NCBI GenBank assembly: GCA_002633005.1
Contig: NMRA01000324.1
Location: forward strand, 138,211 to 194,051
Source of the DNA: Phoronis australis
Lineage: Eukaryota; Phoronida; Phoronidae
Direction of reading: 5' to 3'
Length of the DNA: 55,841 nt
Made by a program: the position numbers and the translations under genes. The number at the start of each line of letters is the position of its first letter. Position 1 is the stretch's first letter. Below the pieces are notes generated by a model that was given only the letters and a program-made list of their open reading frames with translations, made no database searches and had not been told where the DNA came from. Shown here piece by piece: positions 12,801 to 24,800 of the stretch.

Positions 12801-15800
12801 AGCCCACCCACTGTGGTAAGCAAAACAAGCTTCTGAAAGAGTCCCCCCCCCTTGGCACTTTTGTAAATGCAAAACCACTTTGGGAAAATAGAAATCCCAG
12901 TATGTTAACAAACAAATTTGTGAACCAACTCTCAGTATGAGACAAGTCGGTAACTCTCAATAAGGAGAAAGGGAAGGAAATAACGTTGTGAATCAACTCT
13001 CAGGACGAGACAAGTCGGTAACTCTCAATAAGGAGAAAGGGAAGGAAATAACAACGACAGAAACAAACTCAATCATAAGCAGATTTGACCATGAGGTCCT
13101 TAATGGGAATGCTGAAATACTATTGTGCCAAAAGGGGATTTTAAGTTATCAATTTTGAGGAACATTGAAACACCACAACACCCCCTGAAGTACCACATGC
13201 TAACTAATTTATAAACACTGGTCAAAGGTCAAACATCACATGGACATTCCAGACACGCGAGATGAGTGTAACTTTAAAAACCTCATCAAGTCTTTCCAAA
13301 TGAGAAGTTGCCCATAAAACAGGTCTGTTTCACTAAATTATGGATAAGTTTAACATTTGGACTACACAGTTAGACTCGACAAAAAGCCAGGTATGCGGAG
13401 GTCAAAGTTAAATGACAGTTGAGAGAAGCGTTCATCTGTCAAAAAACACGGGCATCAAGTCTTCACTGCGAATAGCCATGCAGTCAAACTTGTGGTAAAT
13501 GTTTAGTGAAACAGGCGCAGAATTGTAACACAAAGGAAGAGCAAACTGTGGGCATGCCTAATGTCAAAGGTGCAGCATGTAATAAACAAGAAAATCGAAG
13601 AAACAGCTATCTAGACTGACAGACTGCACAAGGCACGCCATCTATTGTGAGCACCAAATGACATATGCAACACTCATAGTACTCCTACCGTCACTAGTGT
13701 TGTCTCAGCCTAAAATTAACTCAAGTCGATGTACTCTCATTAAAAGGATGTTAAACCATTGGTCACTTTGTCTAAAATTAGTTATGCCATCTGCTGTTGC
13801 ATAACCAGCACTGCTCTTCAGAGGTAAATCTAAACCCTTTTAATGTGTTACTATGTCCATACTGTGACTTGAGGAGTGTTTCATTTCTCCACAGTCGTCG
13901 GTTCATTAGCCTGAGGTGTTAGTCACTTGGTGATTCAGCACAGCTTGGAAGGCGTTTCCAACATGCACTAAATTTTTGGGGGCTGCGGAGCGTGACAGAG
14001 CATCATTTAGTTTTAAAGATACTATATCTCAGGATCTCAGTTGTTATCACTTAACACATAAAGACAGGGCTTATTAACAAACATGAGAGATCACGTTAAT
14101 TAAAGTTGCATAAAAGACCAAATCATAATGATGTAATTAACCAGTCAAATAACCCGAGTCACAAACTGGTTTCTAAACTATGTGTTTTCCTTACTTTAAT
14201 ATTGACTTAACATGATTGTCTACTCACAGATTTTCTTATTTTAAGACAGACTAAACATAAATGTCTACTCACGGGTTTCCCAACTTTTAGATTGACACCA
14301 GGTTCCTTGCAAATCCTCTCCTTGTTCTGCTTTATGAAGTCATGAAGTCTCAACTCAGGGGGCGCTGCACACTGGGCAAACTTCCTCTTCCTGTTGACAG
14401 CAGCCTGTGAATACTTTTGAACAGCTCTGAAATATAGCAGTAAAGAGCAACTAATCATAACATTTTATGACAATGTTACAAACAACGACAATTAACACTA
14501 AACAACAACGTAACCCACTTAGATACAAAATGCAACATTGTCAAACAACTACAAACGACAGACCATCCCAGGTTACATATAATTACAAAATGGCAGCTAG
14601 ACAGAAACTGTACTTTTTGCACAGACTGTGTAGTTCGTGGCTACTTGCTACATTATATACAGTCGTCCAGCTGTTCACTTCCTAGTGACGGAAACATGCA
14701 GTTGTTGGATTCGTAATATCATATAATGCTAACAGAGAATAATGACCAGACAGAAGATATGAAACAACAAGGCTGATACAACTTAAGAACTACGTCAACC
14801 AGAAAATAGACAATCTTGTAACACAACTAACATCTGCATGTTAATACCAAGGAACTTAATGACATGTCAGTGTACTTACTAGCCAAATATCTACAAAACT
14901 ACAGATTTTAAATCTAGAAAGCGTGTAGAAATTGACTTTCGTCTGCCATTAATTGGGCCACATCTTTTTGATAAAATTTAACATCGATATCAAAACCACA
15001 GTATCAACAACAATACCAAATTTTAATTTAATGCTCGAGATGAAATCTCAAAGATGGTCTTGCAATTTTCTGAATTATCATTTTTTGTTTCATGCAACTT
15101 TTTGATTTTTTTCATGAAAATCATAAAAGTCCATTTTTGATAGCCCCTCATACAAAAGTTGAACATTTAAAAACAATTTCTAACAAAGTTTTGGAAAACA
15201 CTGTATACTGCATAGTATCTGAAAGTTTATACGAGTCCAATCACCTCAGAGATAAGATGTTCCTGTTCCCACAAATACATGCAAAATCAATTAAAAACAC
15301 AGATTATTTCAAATTTTAAATCAACAAACCTGTAACTTTTACCTTTTCAATGGCCGTGTATTAAATTTATTCTTTTCGTAGTTCAGCTTGTTTGATATCA
15401 GGCCAACAACAGGAGAGGGGTCAAGACAGAGGGGATCTGCCGTAGCCAGTAACAATTGACTCTCCAGGGCAAATTTATCATCCTGCGTCCATCTAGAACT
15501 ACCACTGGTTAACTTGTTGACGTCTGCCAGCATGGACTGTGACAAAGAGAGATAAGAGTGGTGACACACTTAGTTGCTCATCATTACACTACTGCTTTGT
15601 GGTGGATACAAATGAGCATGTAAAGTTCATTTCACACACTTAGTTGCTCATCATTACACTACTGCACTGTAATTCTTGACCAACTCCTTTCTCAAACATC
15701 GAGAATAGTTGTTAAACCCTCTGTGAACGAGATGAGTTAAGTAAATTTTACTTTCTTATAACCCGTTACAGTTCTTTCTCTTGAGATGATCTTGATTAAT

Positions 15801-18800
15801 TCTGTTCTCAACAGAATGTCTGTTGTCCCTCAATAGTACGAAAATGACACAGACTACATAAAAAAATTGACCAAACACGGTAGTTCTGACGATCGTTGGC
15901 GGTTGGTAGCGCAGTGACTTGGGTGCCACATAGTGGTGTATCCACCAATGTAATAACAGTACAATGAATAGGATATCAAAGTGTCATTGACAAAACACAC
16001 AACATTTGTTTATTAAACGACTTTTATAATGGAAGTCTACACAAACATGTTGTTACGGCTTATGCGGAATGATCACTCTAACTCAGTGTGTGGTTAAAAT
16101 ATAACTTTAATGAAACTAATAAATCAGGTTAAACTTGTTTAAATGAGAGTTCTCTATAAAGTTCTTGAAGCACCATGCTGAACTTAATGTCAATGTCCCG
16201 ACTCAAGTTAACTGAATTTAAAATTAGGCCCACGCTATACGATTACGAAATGGTTCCACTTTCCACACATGTTTTGTCCTCTGAAACTGAAGTTGTTCAC
16301 ACTGTTCACAGTCTGTCGAACTCGTACGGTGTCGCACAACAGTTTTAAAGCCTTTTAATTCATAACGGCTGAGTTGACTGTCCTTCTCACACCAGAAATC
16401 CACTGGACAATATTCCTGACAAACAAAATTGTGATTTCTTCTTGCGTCCCCGCGTCTCCTTTTCTTTTCCGTGCGTGCGACTTCCCAAAAGTTTGACTAG
16501 CGCCACTTGGTTAATATCGTTTGCAACAGCGCCACCACTCTCCAACGCAGCGAGTTAATGTTCGCTAAATCCGATTCCTGACATACAGCGCGGCCTCAAA
16601 GTGAACACTAATCAAAATAATGGTTGTCGGCTTGACAAACTCAAAGAATTAATAATGCAAAACTTAACAACTATAACATTATAACACATTGTAGTAGCTA
16701 GGGATCACTACTGATGGCTGAGAAAGTCAGCGTCTTGCATGGTTGTTCTCCCCCCTAACGTGCTCGACTACAAACCTCTATGGCTGTAGCATCATGGCCC
16801 AGCGCATAACACGGTCATTTGAAAACTTTGCCTTATCTAAATAGCTTAACGCCTGTAGCATCATGGCCCAGCGCATAACACGGTCATTTGAAAACTTTGC
16901 CTTATCTAAATAGCTTAACGCCTGTAGCATCATGGCCNCGCACAACAGTTTTAAAGCCTTTTAATTCATAACGGCTGAGTTGACTGTCCTTCTCACACCA
17001 GAAATCCACTGGACAATATTCCTGACAAACAAAATTGTGATTTCTTCTTGCGTCCCCGCGTCTCCTTTTCTTTTCCGTGCGTGCGACTTCCCAAAAGTTT
17101 GACTAGCGCCACTTGGTTAATATCGTTTGCAACAGCGCCACCACTCTCCAACGCAGCGAGTTAATGTTCGCTAAATCCGATTCCTGACATACAGCGCGGC
17201 CTCAAAGTGAACACTAATCAAAATAATGGTTGTCGGCTTGACAAACTCAAAGAATTAATAATGCAAAACTTAACAACTATAACATTATAACACATTGTAG
17301 TAGCTAGGGATCACTACTGATGGCTGAGAAAGTCAGCGTCTTGCATGGTTGTTCTCCCCCCTAACGTGCTCGACTACAAACCTCTATGGCTGTAGCATCA
17401 TGGCCCAGCGCATAACACGGTCATTTGAAAACTTTGCCTTATCTAAATAGCTTTACGCCTGTAGCATCATGGCCCAGCGCATAACACGGTCATTTGAAAA
17501 CTTTGCCTTATCTAAATAGCTGAACGCCTGATTATCTGTCTATAGGACAAACTCCTTGCCATACAGATAAACCTGTAACTTATCTATGGCCCAGCAAATG
17601 GCCAAACATTCTCTTTCAACAATAGAATACTTTTGTTGTCTAGGTGCTAACTTTTTCCTAATATAAAGTACAGGAAATAACTGACCATTGTGCTCTTGCT
17701 TCAGCACTGCAGCAATTCCTGTGTCTGAGGCATCGGTACTAAGCACACACTTCTTAGTCAAATCAGGAACTTTCAGTTTTCAGTTTTTATACAATAAAAC
17801 GCCACCTGGTGGACCTCATCCCAAACTAACTTATTTGGACATATTGTATTCTTACTAAGGTCGGTTAATGGCTTTGCAATATCCGCATACTTGGCAATGA
17901 ATTTCCTAAATGATAGTACCCTGCCATGCCTAGAAATGATCTCAGTTCCTTCTCAGTCTTAGGCACATTAGCATTTCTCAACTGCTCAGTCTTTTCATCT
18001 TGAGTGCGGAGCATACCTTGACCTAACACATGACCTGTAAAATCTATACTTGAGAATCCAAAATAGTACTTGGACGGTTAGACCGTTAGGTTAGCTTTCC
18101 TGACACGACTAAACAGATCTCTCAATCTATCTAAATGCTCAGTCCAAGTGGTCGTGTGTACCAACACGTCGTCAACAAAATTGTCAACGTCCTCTGCATC
18201 CTTTAAGAGAATGCGCATCATCTTGGCGTATGTGGCACCTGAATTCACAAAGCCAAACGGCATTTTCCTATATTGGAAATTCCCAAATGGGGGCACTGAA
18301 AGCTGTAATCTCCTATGAAGATTCTTCCATAGGAATTTGCCAGTATCATTAACAAAAATCAAGTTTCGACAAAAATCTGGCATTGGCACACTTTGCATAG
18401 ATATAGTTTATATATGGAAGACATTCGCAATCAAACCTGGTTATCTTATTTATCTTCCGCATGTCCTGACAATACCTAACTGAATTATCTTTCTTCTTGA
18501 CCATTACAAGTGGACTACTATTAGGAGAGTCTGAAGGTTCAATCACCCCTAACGCAATCATGTCGTCAAGTTCCTTGCGCATATCACCGTACATCTCATA
18601 AAGAACTGGATAGTAATTTGAGCGTATAGGCTCCCCATCTGTCAGGTCAATTTTATGCTCAATCAAATCGGTGGTACCTGGTTTACATGAGAATATGTCA
18701 AGAAATTCTCCAATCAAACCCTTGAGCTCACTCGTTTGTTTAACTGATACATTTGGGTCAATGACTACGTCGTCATGGGAACTACCATATAACGCTGGAG

Positions 18801-21800
18801 TATCTAACTCTATCCCACTATCCTCATCTTCAAATATAAGAGCAGCCACTGACGCTACTGTGACCAAAGTGTCAGGAGCGGTCCTCCTAAAATAACGCTT
18901 CAACATGTTTATGTGAAAAATCTTCGTCCTACCATTAATTTCAATGGCATAGTTGTACTTGCCGGTTTTGGCTTTTACAAGAAACGGCCCTTTCCACTTC
19001 ATCAACAACTTGTTATTATCTGAGGGTAACAAAATAAGGGCTTCATCACCAGGACTTAATGATCTTTCGGATGCTTTCTTATCAAAATACAATTTTGCTG
19101 CTTTTGACTTTTAAGCAAAGATTCACCTGCTACTGCACAAGTACTCTGGAGTCTATTCTTAAGATCTAATAGGTAAGTATACGTGTCCCTAGTTTGATCA
19201 TCAACTGACTCGTTGGTCCACAACTCATGTAAGATGGTCATTGGCCCTCTAACTTTGTGACCATAGATCAACTCAAACGGTGTAAAACCACCTATGCTAT
19301 CAACAGGCACATCCCTAAGCTATCAACAGGCACATCCCTAAGCTATCAACAGGCACATCCCTAAGCTATCAACAGGCACATCCCTATGCTATCTACAGGC
19401 ACATCCCTATGCTATCAACAGGCACATCCCTATATGCAAACAATAAGAGCTTAATGAATCTATCCCATTCTTTGGGTTGGTTGTCGTCTACTATGCGCTT
19501 CAACATCTGCTTAAGAATACCATTATATAGAATACCATTATATAGTATACCATTATTTAGTATACCATCATATAGTATACCATTATATAGTATACCATTA
19601 TATAGTATACCATTATATAGTATACCATTATATAGTATACCATTATATCGCTCACAAAGACCATTGCATTGCGCATGGTAAGGAGACGAATTGAATGCCT
19701 TGATCGATAATAACCTGTGTACTTCTCTCATCATTTCAGAATTAAACTGAGACCCTTGGTCACTAAGAATCTCATTAGGAATTCCTACATCAGAGTACAT
19801 ACCAACCATGGCGTCTGCCACAGACTCAGTGTCAATTTTAGCTAATGGCACTGCAAGAGGATAACGAGTGGCTACATCTACCATAGTTAATATCCAACGG
19901 TGTCCCCTACTATATACAGGTGATAACGGTCCAACTAAATCCACAGTTACTCTATGAAATGGAGTCGTAATAACAGGCATCTTGCCTAATGGTGCCTTAG
20001 GAATCTTACCCTTAGGTACTGTACGTTGACATACGTCATATGACTTACAAAACCCACTAACATCATCGCAAATCCCTGGCCAATAAAAATCTGACTGGAT
20101 TCTGTCCAGCGTCTTACCAATACCCATATGACCAGCCAAGATCGAATCATGCGCTAATCGCAGAACAGTACCGATTAAATCCGATTCCTGACACATGTTT
20201 AAAACAGTATGTGGAAACATTTTACTAAAAAAAGAATGTGACGTTCATATCAGAGATGTCAATGTGTTGGTAAAGCGAGTCACATTTGTATAATACAAGG
20301 TCTTGACAATCAAGCCTATAGCTTGCACAGCATTCATAGTCCATACACTTATAATGTTTTTCTGAATTCGATGTCAAAACTAGGTACATACAAAACTCTA
20401 CACGGCTGGAATTCTTGCAGAAACTGCAAAACATTTGAGACCACAGCTTCGTCCACCATCTTGTATATGTGATTAGGTAGAGTGAACAAACAGATTCACA
20501 TGTTTCCAATTACTTGGACGGGAGAGCAATGCGCGTTGAAACCAATATTTCAACTGAAAATCAAGATATCGACTGTAACTATGCTACTTTCATGATTGTC
20601 ACAAATTAATTTTTCCTGTTAAAAACACCTACTCTCAAGTTTGGAGTGAATTGTAAAATTGCCGATGTCGGATGTTGTAGGCAAAAATCCAGTAGGTCCA
20701 ACATTCATTGTACGCGCATAAGCATTTCGTTGAATGGGCCGCGATATCACCACGACCTAGATCTGGATTATTTGTTGCACAAGCATCTGAGTCAACATCT
20801 GTATCTCAACATCTCTCTTGACAGTCTTTTGAGGCTTTTGAGAGGCGGAAGACATGATTAAATATGTAGAATGCACATGTGAACCATGATGGAAACCAGA
20901 TGACACTGGCTGTGCACAATCCCGGCCCAGAAACCGCAAACATCGCACACTGTCGCTAATGCGAAGAGTTGTGAACGGCACCACAGTTTTTCACAGGGTG
21001 AAACCATAAATATTGGACAAGCCAACAAAACCCTTGTAAGGTCAATGCGAAGAGCTCATTTTAAATTGGCTAGTGACAATGAGAAATACGCCAAAGCTAA
21101 CCAATAGTATTCGTTTAAGTGAAAAATGCACAAGCAACAACCAATAAGAGTCCTCACATCATCTGCATTTAAAAGTATGTTGGGTTACCATAAGTCCAAT
21201 CAGTGTTGCGGGGTGCACTCAATATTTAAAAATGAGCAGTAAATTTCTTATTTCTGAAATGACTGATGGCCGTCACTTGAATGATGGCAGACCACCCTAT
21301 TATATTGAGAAAGTGGTCATCATTTCAAGCAACTTTTAAATTTTTAACCTTATTTTTTAATTCTGACCATCCCGTTTAACCCGTCTGAAATAAATTTCTG
21401 TCCATCCAAAAGACGGCTGCTGTATAACCCCTTGTGTGAACTGTGGCAGTGCATCTGTGTTCATTTAAGGACATTGCACTCCTTGCGTGAACTACGGCAG
21501 TGCATCTGCGTTCATTTAAGGACAATCCAGGCTGAGCATTGGGAATGAAAAGTATTTTTCACTTCTTATTATAAGTATTCACTTCTTATATGTATTAATT
21601 TTGTATATTGCTTTAAGAGGGAAAATTTTACTGAACAGGCTACTCATTATAAATACAGATACAATCAATCAACATTTGTCAAATATAAATTACTTTGGAT
21701 TTCTGCATTTTAGATAACTTAAGTCAACAAATTTATCAACTGATAGGGTTATTAAACCAAATTACATTTGAAATGGAATGTCGTAACAAATTGTTAAGTT

Positions 21801-24800
21801 TTATGCAGATTCAAAGTATAATATAGTAACACAATAACAAAATCAGTGTTGATTCTCCATAATAGAGCATGCCTGCTTTCTAGCCTTTGAGAGCACACAT
21901 TGCACAGCTGCTCAGTATACACTACAGCGTCACATACACTCAACATTACCTGGGCTGTCTGTCTCAGTAACACATATTGTATGTCACATACACTCAACAT
22001 TACCTGGGCTGTCTGTCTCAGTAACACATATTGTATGTCACATTCACTCAACATTACCTGGGCTGTCTGTCTCAGTAACACATATTGTATGTCACATACA
22101 CTCAACATTACCTGGGCTGTCTGTCTCAGTAACACATATTGTATGTCACATTCACTCAACATTACCTGGGCTGTCTGTCTCAGTAACACATATTGTATGT
22201 CACATACACTCAACATTACCTGGGCTGTCTGTCTCAGTAACACATATTGTATGTCACATTCACTCAACATTACCTGGGCTGTCTGTCTCAGTAACACATA
22301 TTGTATGTCACATACACTCAACATTACCTGGGCTGTCTGTCTCAGTAACACATATTGTATGTCACATTCACTCAACATTACCTGGGCTGTCGGTCTCAGT
22401 AACACATATTGTATGTCACATACACTCAACATTACCTGGGCTGTCTGTCTCAGTAACACATATTGTATGTCACATTCACTCAACATTACCTGGGCTGTCG
22501 GTCTCAGTAACACATATTGTATGTCACATGACCCATCAACATTACCTGGGCTGTCTGTCTCAGTAACACATATTGTATGTCACATTCACTCAACATTACC
22601 TGGGCTGTCTGTCTCAGTAACACATATTGTATGTCACATACACTCAACATTACCTGGGCTGTCTGTCTCAGTAACACATATTGTATGTCACATTCACTCA
22701 ACATTACCTGGGCTGTCTGTCTCAGTAACACATATTGTATGTCACATGACCCATTGGTGCTCCTCCTAAAATCCCGCACCTGAACTATGACACAGCCGCT
22801 GTAGAACAAGTCTGCCTGAAACAGCCAATCAGATAAATCAACAAGCTTTATCTGTATTTCATAGTTCACAACAAGACAAAGCAGTGAAGAAATTACAAAC
22901 TTAAATAATTCGCCTGTCATTAAACAATAAACGTTTTTCCAAATAACAACCATAGAAACACTACTGCTTAGGCTAGATTCAACACTCGAATAAGCACAAG
23001 TCTTGAATTAGGGGTTAAAATGATTTTCAAAATTAGGAACTTAATGCCGGGTCTTTAAAAATGTAGGGGTTTGATGAAGCATTGGGAACGCTAACAAATG
23101 TGGTGCATGAGATTTTATTAGTATGTTGACAATCACTAGTGCCTGCTGGTATTTTGTTATAATTGGGACAACATTCAAAGTCTTATAGCATTACAAACTC
23201 AGCATGTTTCACGCCACCTTGTACTTTGCGGTACAACAACTGTGTCATCAATTCTCAATATCACTATTACTGATCTAAGTTCCTTTTGGGTGAAGCAACC
23301 GAGACGTTGGGCAGAAATAAACTGCGATATCGTGGACTGAATTTTATTGGTGATTTTTTACACTGCATGGCCTTCTGAATTCAAACTCCTCACAAAAATT
23401 AGTAAAAAATGATGTAATTGGATTGGGTTTGTCGACATGAGCGTTTTCAATATATTCATGTCACTGTGTGTTTCCATAGGGTTTTAGCAACGTTTTGAAA
23501 TGTGGTAGGGAATTAGTGTTCGAGGGAATTAGTGTTCAAGTGAATTAGTGTTCAAGGGAATTAGTGTTCAATGGAATTAGTGTTCAAGGGAATTAGTGTT
23601 CAAGGGAATTAGCGTTCAAGTGAATTAGCGTTCAAGTGAATTAGTGTTCAAGTGAATTAGTGTTCAAGTGGTGAACTGACCAAACGACTGTGGAAGCACT
23701 AATGAACTAAGATAGACTTTGGATTGGGAAGCAAACGTTGTCTGGTGTTGAAACTAAATGAGAGATGGTTGCACTGGTTTTTCAGTCCACTGCACAATAA
23801 GGGCCAGGTCTCCAGTTCATTGTCAAATAAGTGCTCGAGTGCTCAATCGAGCCAAGACAGCAGAAACAGTTATTTTCCTATTAAGTAAACCTTATTCTTA
23901 ATGAGGCTAGTTAATGACTGATACTCTGCACTGTGTATTTTCCAAGAATGTTACATTACAAGCAGAAAAACACCACCAGTTGGTCAGTTTCAGCTGCTTT
24001 AAACATTGCAATGAGATGCAGCCCTGATGCAATACTTAATGTGACTCGCTGCAGCCCTGGTGCAATACTTAATAAGACTCGCTGCAGCCCTGGTGCAAAA
24101 CTTAATGTGACTTGCATCCCCATTCTATTTAAATCTACTGTGGCATCACGTCATTGATTACATGATTGAGCCCTCACGTACGGACGGGAGACAACTGCAT
24201 ATACCCCTAAATTATCACTCAGGTATGACTGGGACACAGTTGCCTAATAAACACATACCCCTGAACTGTCAATCAGATCCACTAGTACTGGAGGTAGTTC
24301 CTCAGTGTCAATAAAGTCCAGTAACTCCGACTCCTGAAACAAGAACAATGTCTTTATAATATACTAGTCATACCAGTAACGTCCACTATCAGAAACAGTT
24401 CAGTTGAACAAAAACGATATAATTTGATATTCTCCATGTAAATGGCCCTATTGCACAACATGAGGATAAGCCTGGTGTTCATTTGTAAGCAAAAACAGCA
24501 GCTGTCAACTCTCACCTCATATGGTAAGCGCATAGTTTCTGTCTTGACTCCCGGAGAGCTGTGGAGCGTGACTGTATAGCCGTCACTGCCTGGATACAAG
24601 TTCACTGTTAGATAACGTAGGTTCTCTCTCTCAACCAATGTATCTAGTAGTTTGGATGTCATGTGCAGACCCTGAAGTATTATAAATCTTTGCTTTACAT
24701 TCATGTGGATGCCAATACTGTACTTGGCTAGGTAATGGCTTAAAGTAAATAAGAAACAAATGGTGTTTTATGCATTCTCTACGACCCTTTTCAAATAGAA

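Larger units (their letters stand above)
19056..20175 (-). pseudogene. Integrase domain of the Gmr1-like element
   Basis: Reads the H2C2 zinc finger (LAHDSILAGH ... CKSYDVCQR), then the catalytic core with VTVDLVGP (first Asp), ILSDQGSQF (second Asp) and NGLCERYNG (Glu). After the Glu the frame holds about nine NGILY-type repeats, then WDRFIKLLLFAYRDVPVDS. A 23-bp repeat array at 19310-19435 breaks the frame before the remainder (GFTPFELIYGHKVRGP). Catalytic residues are present but the protein is broken. Confidence 0.88.
16051..20193 (-). mobile_element. Ty3-type LTR retrotransposon with integrase before RT (Gmr1-like), internally deleted
   Basis: Minus-strand order is integrase (right), reverse transcriptase, RNase H, 3' LTR (left). 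This Copia-like order within Ty3-like sequences defines the Gmr1 group. The right end keeps only the first 18 bases of a 5' LTR (TAAATCCGATTCCTGACA on the plus strand, 20176-20193), fused to integrase. The identical 18-mer ends the surviving LTR at 16583. CATGT flanks both ends (16046-16050 and 20194-20198), a 5-bp target duplication. Gag, protease and most of the 5' LTR are gone. The copy has stops, frameshifts and internal tandem expansions and is dead. Confidence 0.88.

Noticed and set aside
15900-15960. TGGTAGCGCAGTGAC, a box A-like tRNA signal
   Set aside because: No box B or cloverleaf pairing follows.
20176-20220. Integrase reading frame starting at an ATG near 20220
   Set aside because: The first codons are host flank and 18 bases of LTR remnant that happen to be open. 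True integrase sequence starts at about 20175.
21900-22769. 289-codon plus-strand frame and 239-codon minus-strand frame in the 54-bp array
   Set aside because: The plus frame is antisense to the array. The minus 239-codon frame is not in phase with the SUPT20H exon after the 56-bp unit.
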